Shown one piece after another: positions 24,993-36,300 of a DNA stretch of 64,000 nt. The notes beneath the pieces were generated by a model. The model searched no databases and was not told the DNA's origin. It was given only the letters and a program-made list of their open reading frames with translations. Source of the stretch: Tsukamurella ocularis. Lineage in GTDB: Bacteria; Actinomycetota; Actinomycetes; Mycobacteriales; Mycobacteriaceae. A program made the position numbers and the translations under genes. Every line of letters begins with the position of its first letter. Position 1 is the first letter of the stretch. The stretch is from the NCBI RefSeq assembly GCF_024807615.1, contig NZ_JANUCJ010000001.1, positions 806,001 through 870,000 on the forward strand, read 5' to 3'.

Positions 24993-26045
24993 TCAGCGCA
25001 CCCGCTCCAACAGGGGCGACGGGGTGTGCTGGGCCCTTTTCGTCACTGCGGCCGTCCAGCGCGAGGTCCGCCAGCCCGACGGGGGCTCCAGGTCGACGGC
25101 GTGCACGGAGCCGTACGGCGCCTCACGATCCAGCCACAGCGCCACCGCTGCGGCGCGATCGACCGGAGACGCGTCGGACAGCTTCCCGGCGCCGGGGCTC
25201 GCCAGCATCGCCCAGCCGTCGAGCACGACAACGGCACGCGCCTCCGCCGTCTCGACCCAGCCGCCACCCGGCCGCACGACAGCCTCAAGGTCGGGAAACA
25301 GCTCTTTGACCTGCTCGTACGCCGGCCGGAAGTGCAGCCACTCCCGCGCCGAGATCAGGATCGAGGCGAGCCACGAGGCCATCAGCACCAGCGTCCAGCT
25401 CGCGAACGCGGCGTCCAGCATGAACCGGTTCAGCCGGAGCACCCACACACCCACCTGGAGCTGCTGAAGCAGGACGCCGCCGGCGATCACGTTCGCGACC
25501 GCGACGATCGCGAGCAGGACCCCGCCCAGCGCCAGGAGCCGCAGCTGCGCGCGGCGCACCCGGCTGCGCTTGGACACCCGCCACGTCGACACGGCCACGA
25601 CCAGGGCCGTGGCGCCGAGGCAGGTGTAGACCAGCGCCGTCTCGACCGCGAGTCCGAAGCCGGCGCCGAAGCCCAGCCCCGTCGGGTCGCCGAGGCGGCC
25701 GAGGACCGAGCCCGTCACAGTCACCACGCCGACCAGAACGAGCGGCGAGGACCAGGCCGTGAGCCTGGCCCGGCTGAGTCGCCCGTCGAGCGCGAAGGCG
25801 AAGACCAGGGCGCCGTAGCAGGCCACGAGCAGCAGGACCCGCTCGACGGTCACCACCTCGTACTCGGACAGGCCCAGCCGTCCCAGCGCCTCGATGGACA
25901 CCGGAGTGTCGATGGTGACCATCAGTGCGAGCGCGATGGCGGTGAGCAGAGCGCCGCCCGCCGGGGGGTTCCGGTTCGTCTGCCACCGGCTGAATCTTTC
26001 CAGCGCCCCGAGCCAGAGGATCGGTGCGACGAGCGACGCGATCAT
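24993..26045 (-). CDS. Multi-pass membrane protein, MAB_1171c/DUF6545-like
   Basis: The 350-residue protein has about seven hydrophobic helices in its first 245 residues. A soluble domain follows, with PAYEQVKELFPDL and a histidine-poor tail. This layout matches actinobacterial proteins listed as MAB_1171c-family putative transporters, though no transport evidence exists here. The ATG at 26045 overlaps the IrrE-type protease stop (ATGA), so the two are coupled. Together with an EspR-like regulator it may form a signalling or stress-response set. Confidence 0.7.
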   Translation of the reverse strand: MIASLVAPILWLGALERFSRWQTNRNPPAGGALLTAIALALMVTIDTPVSIEALGRLGLSEYEVVTVERVLLLVACYGALVFAFALDGRLSRARLTAWSSPLVLVGVVTVTGSVLGRLGDPTGLGFGAGFGLAVETALVYTCLGATALVVAVSTWRVSKRSRVRRAQLRLLALGGVLLAIVAVANVIAGGVLLQQLQVGVWVLRLNRFMLDAAFASWTLVLMASWLASILISAREWLHFRPAYEQVKELFPDLEAVVRPGGGWVETAEARAVVVLDGWAMLASPGAGKLSDASPVDRAAAVALWLDREAPYGSVHAVDLEPPSGWRTSRWTAAVTKRAQHTPSPLLERVR

Positions 26046-26467
26046 CCGAGCAGTTCGTCGACCACCGAGTCGACACGGGCGATCGTGTGCCCGGCCTTCA
26101 CGCGACGCACGAGCAGCGTGGCGAAGGACTCCGCCTCGGCCTCGCACCGCGCGGCCCGGCCGCTGTCGGGATCGGAGGAGCAGCCCTGCTCGTGGCCGAG
26201 CACCAAGTGGCCGAGTTCGTGCGCGAGCGTTTGCTCGAAGGTGGCGACGCCGCTGGAGACCACCAGCAAGTCGCGTTCGTCAGAGCGCAGCCACATCCCG
26301 AAGACGCCGACGGGCAGCGTCATGCGCTGCACGTCGATCCGTCGGCCGAGATGCTCGGAGTAAGCGGCGACCACTTCGGCGACGGTCTCCGGACCCGATC
26401 CGGACCGCGGGGTCACCGCACGCACGACAGCGCGGACTGCGCGTGTCGGCCGGTCGGATCCCCTCAT
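26042..26467 (-). CDS. ImmA/IrrE-type metallopeptidase
   Basis: The 141-residue protein carries the zinc site HELGHLVLGHE (about residues 82-92) and a downstream acidic region CEAEAESFATLL typical of ImmA/IrrE peptidases. These enzymes cleave XRE-type repressors to switch on genes. The start ATG at 26467 is 7 bases after TATCGT on the minus strand, so the message may be leaderless. It is coupled to the membrane-protein gene downstream and lies about 1.5 kb from an EspR-like HTH gene. Whether that HTH protein is its substrate is unknown. Confidence 0.85.
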   Translation of the reverse strand: MRGSDRPTRAVRAVVRAVTPRSGSGPETVAEVVAAYSEHLGRRIDVQRMTLPVGVFGMWLRSDERDLLVVSSGVATFEQTLAHELGHLVLGHEQGCSSDPDSGRAARCEAEAESFATLLVRRVKAGHTIARVDSVVDELLG

Positions 26468-26568
26468 GACCGAAACGATACGTCGGTTCGTCGGCTCGTT
26501 GTACACCAAGCCGCTCATAGAACCGGTTCGCCCGGATTCCGCCAGGTCGCGACGTCTAGACTCGCGGG

Positions 26569-29500
26569 GTGCCCGAACCGTCCGACGCTGCCCGCACCGT
26601 CCGCTCCACGGCCCGGACCGCCGCACTCACCGGCGTGCTCGGAGTGCTGTTCGCGCTGCTCACGCCCTTCATGCCGGTCCAACAGACCACCTCCGCGTTG
26701 GACTGGCCGCAGCGCGGATCGCTCGAGGCCGTCACGGCGCCGCTCATCTCCTACGTGCCCGACAGGATCGACGTCACCATCCCCTGTTCCGCGGTGAGCG
26801 GACTCCCCGGTGGTGTCGGGACCCTGGTCGCGACGGGCCCCGTCGACTCGCCCGACACGGTCCGACGGGGCATGACCATCAGCGTCACCACACTCGCCGA
26901 CCAGCGACGCATGCTGGAGGTGGTGGTCCGTAACACCCCCCTACTCGCGGTCGACGTCGCAGCACTGACGTCCCCGGGATGCCGCGCGATCGTCTTCTCC
27001 GGCGATAACAAGACGGTGAAGGCCGAGGTCACAGGCGTCTCCGCCCCCGACGGCACTCCGCTCGCCGGCGGCAAGGACAACGGCTTCGACTACCGGCCAC
27101 AGGTCGTCGGAGTATTCACAGACCTGCATGGCACAGTCACGGACAGCACGCGGATTCAGTTCCGTGCGGATATCGACACGCGTTACTCGACGGTTCCGGC
27201 GGCCGCGCGCTGGGTCGTCATCGTCCTTGCGATCGCCCTGATCCTCGCGAGCCTCGTCTCCCTGCACCGGCTCGACGTCGCGGCCGACGGCCGACGGCAC
27301 CGTCGGATCCTGCCCGAGGGGTGGTGGCGCCCGACGAAGCTCGACAGCACCGTCCTCGCCCTGCTGGCGACCTGGCACGTGATCGGCGCGAACACCTCCG
27401 ACGACGGCTACATCCTCACCATGGCCCGCACGGCGGAGGCCGCGGGCTACACCGCGAACTACTACCGCTGGTACGGGGCGCCCGAGACCCCCTTCGGCTG
27501 GTACTACCAAGCCTTCGCGTGGCTCTCGCACCTCTCGACCGCCAGCCCCTGGGTCCGGCTGCCCGCCCTGATCTGCGGCGCCGCGACCTGGCTCATCATC
27601 AGCCGGGAGGTGGTGCCCCGGCTGGGCCGGGCCGCGCGCTCGCGGTTCGCGCTGTGGGCCGCAGCCGGGGTCTTCCTGGTCTACTGGTTCGCCTTCAACA
27701 ACGGCCTGCGCCCCGAGCCCGTGATCGCTCTGGGCGCGCTGCTCACGTGGTGCTCGGTGGAGCGCGCGATCGCGACGGGCCGGGTCCTGCCCTTCGCGGC
27801 TGCCGCGGTCTTCGCAGGGTGGACGGTGGCGGCGGGGCCGACGGGCATCATGACGGTGGCCGCGCTGCTCGCGGGCGTGCGGCCGGTGGGCCGGCGGATC
27901 CTCGCCCGGGCCCGCTCGAACGCCGCCGGGTTCCGGCTCACGGTCGCCGCGTCCGTGGCGCCGGTGCTGGCCGCCGGCGTGCTGCTGGTGCCCATCATCT
28001 TCTCCAAGCTCACCGCGTCGGCCTTCGTGCAGAAGACGCTCATGCAGTCCGACGTGGGCACCGTCGTCGACACCAAGAAGTGGTACAACGAGATCGACCG
28101 TTACTCGGCCCTGTTCACGTTCACGGCCGACGGCGGCGTCGCCCGACGGTTCGCCGTCATCGTCACCATCGCCTGCCTGCTGCTCACGGGCGCGGTCCTG
28201 CTGCGCAAGGGCCGGATCCCGGGCACGACCCTCGGGCCGAGCCGTCGCCTCGCGGCCGTCACGCTGGGCGGCCTCCTGCTCCTCATGTTCACCCCCACCA
28301 AGTGGACGCATCAGTTCGGCGCCTTCGCCGGCCTTGCGGGCGCGCTGGCCGCGCTGGCGGCGATCGCCGTTGCCCCCGCGGCTCTGCGCAGCGCCCGCAA
28401 CCGCGCCCTGAGCGCCGCGGTGGTCCTTCTGGTGCTCGGGCTGTCCTTCAGCGGCCCGAACGGCTGGTGGTACGCCAGCAACTACGGCGTGCCCTGGGGC
28501 GAGTCGACGGTGCTCGCGCTCGGCACGGTCTTCTTCGCCGGTGCGGGCGTCGCGCTGCTGGTGGCGGGATGGCTGCACTTCCACGAGCCGGATCCGGCCC
28601 CGGTTCCCCCTCGGGCGAAGCGGGTCGTCGACGCCTTCGGCCGCCAGTCGTCGATCACATGGGCCGCGTGGGCGGTCGTCGTGCTGTGCGTCGGCTCGAT
28701 GCTCGCGACGACCGGCATCACCCAGTTCTCCTCGTTCTCCAACGGCAAGGCGAACCTGCGCGCAGTCGGCGGCGACGGCTGCAATCTGGCCGATTACGTG
28801 CTCACCGAGCCGGATCCCACGTCGGGCCTGTTGCTGCCGCTGGACGGGGACATCCGCGACGGCCTTGCCGGGCCGGGCACCACCGGTGTCTCGCCCGACG
28901 GGGTGCCGACGATCATCAACGCCACCACCAGCTCGAACACCGACGACTCGAGCACCTCGCTCGACGCGATGGCGCGGCTGCCACAGGACACCACGTCGGG
29001 CCGCACGTCGACGGCCGGGATCAACGGCTCGCACATGCGCCTGCCCTACGGCCTGGATCCCGCGCGCACCCCCGTGCTCGGCTCATACTCACAGGAAGGC
29101 CAGGTCAAGGCCCAGGTCGTCTCGAAGTGGTACCCGCTGCCGGCGAAGGCTGCCGACCGCTCGCTCATCACACTCTCCGCCGCCGGGAAGTTCACCGACG
29201 ACGAGCTCTACGTCGAGTACTCCACCGACACCCCATCTGCGGGCGCGCAGCCGAAGGTCGCGGGAAAGAAGTCCTTCATCGACATCGGGCCGAAGCCCGC
29301 GTGGCGGAACCTGCGTCTGCCCCGCACCGACCTGCCCGCGGATGCCACCGCGATCCGGGTGGTCGCGGTCGACGACGACCTGGCGATCGACCATTGGCTC
29401 GCCGTGACCCCGCCGCGGGTGTCGAAACTGGTCACGGCCCAGGAGCTGATCGGCTCCACCGAGCCCGTGCTGCTCGACTGGACGTCCGGGCTGGCCTTCC

Positions 29501-29820
29501 CGTGCCAGCGGCCGTTCAGCCACAGCAACGGCGTCGCGGAAGTGCCGCAGTGGCGGATCACCCCCGACCAGAACCTCTCACCGGTGACCACGGAGTGGGA
29601 GGGCACTCTCGGTGGCGGGCCGCTCGGCTGGACGCAGATGCTGCTCCAGCAGGAGAAGATCCCCGGCTACCTCCGAGGCGATCTGGGCCAGGACTTCGGC
29701 GACGTGATGCGGCTCGTTCCGTACTCGCAGGCCCGTGCGGCGGATCTCACACTCGGTACCCGCACCGTGTGGGGCACCCACGTCGAGGCGCCGATCCGCA
29801 AGGACCGGACCGATTCCTAA
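26569..29820 (+). CDS. embC: Arabinosyltransferase, first of three (EmbC position)
   Basis: The 1083-residue membrane enzyme transfers arabinofuranose from decaprenylphosphoryl-arabinose. Layout: an N-terminal periplasmic domain to about residue 215, then 13 or more helices. The catalytic acidic motif NTSDDGYILTMART lies near residues 276-289, TPTKWTHQFGAFAG lies in the membrane domain, and a C-terminal carbohydrate-binding domain follows (PYGLDPARTPVLGSYS, FPCQRPFSHSNG). In mycobacteria EmbC elongates lipoarabinomannan. The symbol here rests on gene order. Start GTG at 26569 is 6 bases after TAGACT, so the transcript is probably leaderless. The irrE-type gene is divergent. Confidence 0.88.
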   Translation: MPEPSDAARTVRSTARTAALTGVLGVLFALLTPFMPVQQTTSALDWPQRGSLEAVTAPLISYVPDRIDVTIPCSAVSGLPGGVGTLVATGPVDSPDTVRRGMTISVTTLADQRRMLEVVVRNTPLLAVDVAALTSPGCRAIVFSGDNKTVKAEVTGVSAPDGTPLAGGKDNGFDYRPQVVGVFTDLHGTVTDSTRIQFRADIDTRYSTVPAAARWVVIVLAIALILASLVSLHRLDVAADGRRHRRILPEGWWRPTKLDSTVLALLATWHVIGANTSDDGYILTMARTAEAAGYTANYYRWYGAPETPFGWYYQAFAWLSHLSTASPWVRLPALICGAATWLIISREVVPRLGRAARSRFALWAAAGVFLVYWFAFNNGLRPEPVIALGALLTWCSVERAIATGRVLPFAAAAVFAGWTVAAGPTGIMTVAALLAGVRPVGRRILARARSNAAGFRLTVAASVAPVLAAGVLLVPIIFSKLTASAFVQKTLMQSDVGTVVDTKKWYNEIDRYSALFTFTADGGVARRFAVIVTIACLLLTGAVLLRKGRIPGTTLGPSRRLAAVTLGGLLLLMFTPTKWTHQFGAFAGLAGALAALAAIAVAPAALRSARNRALSAAVVLLVLGLSFSGPNGWWYASNYGVPWGESTVLALGTVFFAGAGVALLVAGWLHFHEPDPAPVPPRAKRVVDAFGRQSSITWAAWAVVVLCVGSMLATTGITQFSSFSNGKANLRAVGGDGCNLADYVLTEPDPTSGLLLPLDGDIRDGLAGPGTTGVSPDGVPTIINATTSSNTDDSSTSLDAMARLPQDTTSGRTSTAGINGSHMRLPYGLDPARTPVLGSYSQEGQVKAQVVSKWYPLPAKAADRSLITLSAAGKFTDDELYVEYSTDTPSAGAQPKVAGKKSFIDIGPKPAWRNLRLPRTDLPADATAIRVVAVDDDLAIDHWLAVTPPRVSKLVTAQELIGSTEPVLLDWTSGLAFPCQRPFSHSNGVAEVPQWRITPDQNLSPVTTEWEGTLGGGPLGWTQMLLQQEKIPGYLRGDLGQDFGDVMRLVPYSQARAADLTLGTRTVWGTHVEAPIRKDRTDS

Positions 29821-29930
29821 CGGACTTTCCTGACCTGCGGCATCGCGCCGACTGAGAATCCGTTAAGCGATCCCGCCTTCCCCGGACGGCGAATCGGTTC
29901 TCGCAGCTGACTCGCATACCATGAGCACCC

Positions 29931-32900
29931 GTGTCCGTGCCTACGTCCCGCTCCGAGTCGGAGCCCGGCCCGCAGCGGCGAGCCGCCGGCGTCGCCCGCC
30001 TCGTCGCGGTCGTCGCCGGCGTGGTCGGCCTGCTGCTCTGCCTGCTGACCCCGCTGCTGCCCGTCCAGCAGGCCACCGCCTCGCTCGACTGGCCGCAGCT
30101 GCGGCCCGGCGCCGAGAGCGCGGAGGTCACGGCCTCCCTCGTCACGCAGTCGCCCGCCGACCTGACGGCGACGGTGCCCTGCTCCGTCCTCGCCCGCGCC
30201 GCGGGCTCCGGTGGCACGGTCCTGTCGACCCTGCCCGTAGGAACGGGCCCCGCCCGGGAGCTGGGCCTGGCCGTCACCGTCGGTGCGCCCGGCCCGGGCC
30301 AGACGGTGACCGTCTCGTCCCGCAACACCGTTATCGCCGCGGCGCCGGTCGACCGGTTGCGCGGCTGCTCGCAGCTACGGCTGTGGTCCAACGCCGCCGA
30401 GGTCGGCGCGCGGTTCCAGGGCATCGACGTGGCGGGGTCGATCCCCACGGAGAACCGGCCGGTGATGGGCGGCGTCTTCACCTCGCTCAGCGCGGCGGAC
30501 GTCGCCGCAGCCGGACCGGGCCTGCGCCTGCACGCGGACCTCGACACCCGCTTCGAACTCTCGCCGTCGCCGCTCAAGGCCGCGGCGATCGGCGTCGGCC
30601 TGCTCAGCGTTCTCGCCTCGCTGGTCGCGCTGTGGCTGCTGGACCGGAATTTCGGCCACCATCGCGCCGCGCCGCACCGCACCGTCGGTCAGCTCCTGCG
30701 TCCCCGCCCCGTCGACGTGACCGTGCTCGGCGGCCTCGCCCTGTGGACCGTACTCGGGGCGGGCAGCTCCGACGACGGCTACATCCTGTCGATGGGCAAG
30801 GTCGCGCCCGAGGCGGGCTACACGGCCAACTACTACCGCTTCTTCGGCGCTCCCGAGGCCCCGTTCGACTGGTACTACACCTTCCTCTCGCACTGGGCCT
30901 CGGTCAGCGCGAACGCGATCTGGATGCGGCTTCCCATGCTCGCCGCGGGCGTGGTCACCTGGCTGCTGCTGAGCCGCGTGTTGCTGCCCCGTCTCGGGCC
31001 GGGCATCCACCGCTACCCGCTGGCCGTGTGGGCCGCGGGCGCGATGCTGCTCGCCTTCTGGTTCCCGCTCGCCTCGGGCCTGCGCTCCGAACCGATCATC
31101 GTGCTCGGCACCATCGTCACCTGGGCCGCCGTGGAGCGGTCGGTCGCGACGCACCGCGCGCTGCCCGCGGCGGTCGCCGCGATAGCCGCGGGTCTCACGC
31201 TGGGCCTGGCCCCGCAGGGCGTCATCGCCGCCGCGCTGCTGCTGGCCTCGTCGGCCGCGGTGCTGCGCGTGCTCGTCGCGCGCCGGCGGGAGGCCGGTCT
31301 GGCCGCGCTGGTACTGCCGGTGCTCGCGGCTGCGGCCGTGGTGATCCCGATCGCCTTCCGCGACCAGTCCTTGGCGTCGGTGGCCGAGGCCGTCCGCATC
31401 CGGCTCGAGGTCGGCCCCGCCGCGCCGTGGACGCAGGAGTACCTGCGCTTCTTCTTCCTCACGGTAGAGACGACCGACGGCTCTCTGGTGCGCCGCGTGC
31501 CGGTCTACCTGTTCGTCATGTGCCTGTTCGTGGCGCTGTTCGTCATGCTCCGCGGCCGCCGGATCCCGCGCATCGCGCCGGGGCCGGTATGGCGCCTGGT
31601 GGGCGCCGTCTTCATCGCCGCCGCGCTGCTCTCGCTCACCCCCACCAAGTGGACGGTGCACTTCGGGGTGTACGCCGGGCTCGCCGCCGCGCTGGCCGCG
31701 GTCACGACGGTGGCGGTGGTCGAGGCCGCACGCACGTCCGTCCGGAACTTCACCTTCTTCCTGTGCGGGATGCTCTTCGCGCTGGCCGCGGCCTTCGCGG
31801 GCTTCAACCTGTGGTCCTGGCCCTCCCTGTGGGGCGTGCCGTGGTTCGACCGGCAACCCGAGGTCGCCGGCATCACCTTCAGCCAGGCCTTCCTCATCCT
31901 GGCCGGCTTGGCGGGCGCACTCGCAGCGTGGCAGCACTTCCGGATCGACTTCCGCGGGCGCGGCGAGGGCGGGCTCGTCGAGGACGGTACCGTCGACGAC
32001 TCGGCGCTCGAAGACGCCGAGCTCGCCACCCACACCCGGGCCGACCGCGCCCAGGCGCTGCGCAGCCGGCGCCGGCTCCAGCTGGCCTCGCTGCCGCTCG
32101 TCGCGGTCCTGGGCATGCTCGTGCTGGGTGAGGGCGCGATCTTCGCAAAGGCCTACGTTTCCAACCCGGCGACGTACACCGTGGCCAAGGGCAACCTGGA
32201 CGCGCTGCGCGGCGACAGCTGCGGCATGGCGCGCTCGGTGCTTGTGGAGACCGACCCCAACGCCGACATGCTCCCCTCCGCCGAGGGCCGCCCCGCCGCG
32301 CAGGCGCTCGTCGGCCCCGGCTCGACGGGCTTCACGCCCGACGGGATCCCGAACGAGCTCAAGCCGCTGGTGATCAGCTCGGCGCCCGGCCAGATCAACA
32401 TGGCCTCGCCGATCACGCAGCCGTTCACGTCCACCGCAGCGACGGCGGGCACCGGCGGCGGGACCGGCCCGCGCACTGTCAACGGCAGTACCGCGGCCCT
32501 GCCCTTCGGGCTGGATCCGGCGCGCACGCCCGTGGTCGGCTCGTACGGCCAGAACACCGTGCCGGCCGAGCTTTTCAGTGACTGGTACACGCTCCCCGCG
32601 CGGTCGGCGGACCGGCCGTTGGTGGCCTTCGCCGCCTCCGGCGCGATCTCCTCGGTCGGCCCGACCGGCAAGAAGGAGTACGGCCAACCCGTGACGCTGG
32701 AGTGGGCCGAGCGCCGCGCCGACGGCTCGATCGGCGCCCGCGGCGTGATCGACCCCATCGACCCGGGCCCGAACAAGCCCTGGCGGAACCTGCGAGTCCC
32801 GATGGACGCGATCCCCCCGACCGCGAACGTCGTGCGCATCCACGTGCGCGACCCGAATCTGGGCGACCAGCAGTGGGTCGGCGTGACGCCGCCTCGCGTC

Positions 32901-33314
32901 CCGCGGCTGCGGACGCTGCAGGACGTCGTGGGCACGCAGGACCCGGTGCTGCTCGATCTGCTCGTGGGCCAGCAATTCCCGTGCCAGCGCCCGCTGGCCA
33001 TCCGCAACGGCACCTACGAGGTCCCGAAGTGGCGCATCCTGCCGACCCGCAAGGACGCGTTGTCGACCTCGGGGACGTGGCAGGCGAGGGAGGCCGGCGG
33101 CCTCCTGACGGTGCCGGACACGCTGCTGCGGACCACGACGCTGCCGACGTACATGACCGGCGACCTCAGCCGGGACTGGGGCGAGCTGCAGCGGTACACG
33201 CCCCTGGCGGCCGACGCCCCCACCGCGGCGCTGACGGTCGGGGTCCAGACGCGGTCGGGCTGGTGGCGCCAGGGCCCGATCCGCGCGCTGACCAACCAGA
33301 CGGTGAAGAGCTAG
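29931..33314 (+). CDS. embA: Arabinosyltransferase, second of three (EmbA position)
   Basis: The 1127-residue protein repeats the Emb plan: N-terminal beta domain, GSSDDGYILSMGKV as the catalytic acidic loop near residue 280, TPTKWTVHFGVYAG, and a C-terminal carbohydrate-binding domain. Segments such as GPNKPWRNLRVP and FGLDPARTPVVGSYGQN look closest to mycobacterial EmbA. With EmbB it would build the non-reducing end of arabinogalactan. An insertion of charged residues near 680-710 explains its extra length. Start GTG at 29931 lies 8 bases after TACCAT, so it may have its own leaderless promoter in the 110-base gap after the first emb gene. An ATG at 29921 is in another frame. Confidence 0.9.
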   Translation: MSVPTSRSESEPGPQRRAAGVARLVAVVAGVVGLLLCLLTPLLPVQQATASLDWPQLRPGAESAEVTASLVTQSPADLTATVPCSVLARAAGSGGTVLSTLPVGTGPARELGLAVTVGAPGPGQTVTVSSRNTVIAAAPVDRLRGCSQLRLWSNAAEVGARFQGIDVAGSIPTENRPVMGGVFTSLSAADVAAAGPGLRLHADLDTRFELSPSPLKAAAIGVGLLSVLASLVALWLLDRNFGHHRAAPHRTVGQLLRPRPVDVTVLGGLALWTVLGAGSSDDGYILSMGKVAPEAGYTANYYRFFGAPEAPFDWYYTFLSHWASVSANAIWMRLPMLAAGVVTWLLLSRVLLPRLGPGIHRYPLAVWAAGAMLLAFWFPLASGLRSEPIIVLGTIVTWAAVERSVATHRALPAAVAAIAAGLTLGLAPQGVIAAALLLASSAAVLRVLVARRREAGLAALVLPVLAAAAVVIPIAFRDQSLASVAEAVRIRLEVGPAAPWTQEYLRFFFLTVETTDGSLVRRVPVYLFVMCLFVALFVMLRGRRIPRIAPGPVWRLVGAVFIAAALLSLTPTKWTVHFGVYAGLAAALAAVTTVAVVEAARTSVRNFTFFLCGMLFALAAAFAGFNLWSWPSLWGVPWFDRQPEVAGITFSQAFLILAGLAGALAAWQHFRIDFRGRGEGGLVEDGTVDDSALEDAELATHTRADRAQALRSRRRLQLASLPLVAVLGMLVLGEGAIFAKAYVSNPATYTVAKGNLDALRGDSCGMARSVLVETDPNADMLPSAEGRPAAQALVGPGSTGFTPDGIPNELKPLVISSAPGQINMASPITQPFTSTAATAGTGGGTGPRTVNGSTAALPFGLDPARTPVVGSYGQNTVPAELFSDWYTLPARSADRPLVAFAASGAISSVGPTGKKEYGQPVTLEWAERRADGSIGARGVIDPIDPGPNKPWRNLRVPMDAIPPTANVVRIHVRDPNLGDQQWVGVTPPRVPRLRTLQDVVGTQDPVLLDLLVGQQFPCQRPLAIRNGTYEVPKWRILPTRKDALSTSGTWQAREAGGLLTVPDTLLRTTTLPTYMTGDLSRDWGELQRYTPLAADAPTAALTVGVQTRSGWWRQGPIRALTNQTVKS

Positions 33315-33324
33315 GAATCGACGA

Positions 33325-36300
33325 ATGAGCAGCGAGAACTCGACCGCACCCGCGACGGTGCCGCCGGAGCAGCGCTACGGGAAGTGGCGGATCGTCGCCG
33401 CCGTGGCGGGCGTGCTGGGCTTCGTCCTGGCGATCCTCACGCCCTTCCTTCCGGTCAAGGAGACCACCACCGCGCTGCACTGGCCGCAGAACGGCCGGGT
33501 CGCGAACGTGGAGGCGCCGCTCGTCTCCTACACGCCGATCCGGCTCGACGTCTCGCTGCCGTGCTCGCTGGTCGACGACCTTCCGGCGGCCGGCGGCACG
33601 CTGCTGCGCACGCTGCCCGAGGACGGGCCGCGCCCGGGCCTGCAGGGCCTGGTGATCCGCGCCGACGCGAGAAACGTCATCATCGCCGATCGCGACGTGG
33701 CGCTGGCGACTGCGAGCCGCGCCGACGTGGCGCGTGCCGGCGCGGGCTGCGCCATCCGTTTCGTCTCCACCCCCGAGACCACGACCGCCGAGTTCACCGG
33801 CATGCCCGCCGGCGCACAGACCTCCAACCAGCTGTCGAACACTGTCGCCGACCCGAACCTGCGGCCGCAGATCGCCGGCTTCTACACCGACCTGCCGCCG
33901 TCGACGCCCGTCGCCGGCATCGACGTCGCGACGCAGGTCGACACCCGCTTCAACACCACGCCCTCGACGATCAAGCTGATCGCGATCGTCGTCGGCATCG
34001 CCTCGACGATCCTCGCGCTCGTCGCCCTGGGCTTCGTGGACATGCGCGACGGCCGCGGCCACATCCGGTTCATGCCGCAGGGCTGGCTGCGCCCGCGGCC
34101 CGTCGACTTCACCGTCATCGCGGTGCTCGGCATCTGGTGGCTGATCGGGCCGAACACGTCCGACGACGGTTACCAGATCACGATGGCCACGCAGACGAAG
34201 TACAGCGGCTACATGATCAACTACTTCCGCAGCTTCGGCGTGCCCGAGAACCCCGTCGGCTGGAACGACTACCTGTTCACGGCGATCTCGCACGTCACGA
34301 CCGCGGCACCGGCGATGCGTGTGCCCGGGTTGATCTTCGGCCTGCTCACCTGGCTGATCATCTCCCGCGAGATGATCCCGCGGCTGGGCCGCGCGGTGCG
34401 CAGCAACCCGGCCGCCCTGTGGGCCGGCGCGGGCGGCTTCCTGCTGATCTGGCTGCCGCTCAACAACGGCCTGCGCCCCGAGCCCGCAGTGGTCTTCTTC
34501 TCCCTGCTCACCTGGGTCTCGGTGGAACGCGCCATCGCGACCGGCCGCATGCTGCCCGTGGCCATCGCCGTGCCGTGCGCCGCGCTCTGCGTGGGCGCCG
34601 CGCCCGGCGGCCTCATCGCGGTCGCCGCGCTCCTCGCCGCGTCCCGACAGATCATCACGCGCATCGTCAAGCGCCGGCGGCGCGACGGGCTGCTGCCGAT
34701 GATCGCGCCGATCCTCGCCTCGGGCATGGCGTACCTGTTCTACGCCTTCTTCACGCCCAGCTTCGCCGCACTCCGCGAGGCGATCACGGTCAAGACCGTC
34801 ACCGGCCCCACTCTCGACTGGTACGAGGAGGGCGTCCGGTACTACTACCTGATGCTCGAGACCGAGGACGGCTCGGCCGTGCGCCGCATCGGCGTGCTGA
34901 CCGCCTTCCTCTGCCTGCTGACGGTGCTGACCTTCATGCTGCGCCGCAAGCGGCCGTCGGGGATCTCCGCGGGCCCGGTGTGGCGCCTGATGGCGGTCTT
35001 CTTCGCCACCATCGTGTTGCTGGCCTTCACCCCCACGAAGTGGACGCATCACCTGGGCCTGTTCGCGGGCTACGCCGCCGGCATCGCCGCGGTGGCCGCG
35101 ACCCTGACGATGGCACCGATGATGCGCTCCAAGCGCAACCGCGTCTTCTTCGCCGCGGCCGCGCTGTTCATCGCGGCCATCTCCTTCGCGGCGCGCGTCG
35201 GCTACTACTGGGTGGGCACCTACGGGATCCCGTGGAACACCATGCCCCCGCAGCTCTTCGGCCTGGAGATCTCCTGGCTGTTGTTCTTCGCCTCCGTGCT
35301 CACGGCGCTCTACGGCCTGTGGCTGCACTACCGCCGTGACTACGCGCCCGAGCCCACCAAGCCGGGTGGCCGCACCCTCCCGACGCTCGCGATCCTCACC
35401 ATGCTGATGGTGCTCTTCGACGTCGGCACGATGGCCAAGGGCGCGTACGCGCAGCGCGGTAGCTTCTCCTGGACCGCATCGAACGTCCGTGCGCTGCAGG
35501 GCGACACGTGCTCGATGGCGAACTACGTACTGATGGAGACCGACCCCAACGCCGGGCAGCTCAAGCCCGCGCCGCGGCCCGACGGTTCCGTGCCGACCGC
35601 GGCACAGGCCCTCGCCGGGAAGTCGACGGGCTTCTCCCCCACCGGCATCCCCGGCTGGCTGTCGCCGGTGAAGTCGAACCCCGGCCACAACACCGACGTC
35701 ACCAACACGGACGTGCCGGAGACGGTGGGCGGCAAACGGAATCCGGACCCCAAGACCGACGGTGTGCCCCTGCCCTTCGGCCTGAACCCCACGACCACCC
35801 CGGTGCTCGGTTCTTCCGGCGCAACCGGCCTGGCGAACCTCACCACCGATTGGTACACGCTCGGCGCGGTCGACACGTCGACCCCTCTGGTCACGCTGTC
35901 CGTCGGCGGCCCCGTAGCGGCGACAGGCCTGAACGGCGTGAAGCGCGACGGACGAACCTTGTTCCTCGAGGCCGGGCACCGGGCCGAGAACGGCACGGTG
36001 CAGTCGCTCGGCCGGATGACCCCGATCGACGCGTGGACCAACAACAATTGGCGCAACCTGCGCTTCCCGACCGCCGACCTGCCGCGCGGCACGAACACGG
36101 TGCGCGTCGTCATCGACGACAAGGTGCCCTCCCCCGACCCGATCGTGGTCACGCCGCCGCGGATGACGCCGATGAGGACGCTGCAGGAGTTCCTGGGCCG
36201 CGACACCGTCGTGGCGCTGGACTTCATGGTGGCCTTCGCCTTCCCGTGCCAGCACCAGGTGCGCGCCGTCAACGGCGTCTTCGAGCGACCCGAGTACCGG

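Noticed and set aside
27321-29855. An 844-codon plus-strand frame overlapping the first emb gene
   Set aside because: Wrong frame of embC; composition is Arg/Pro-rich without any known domain.
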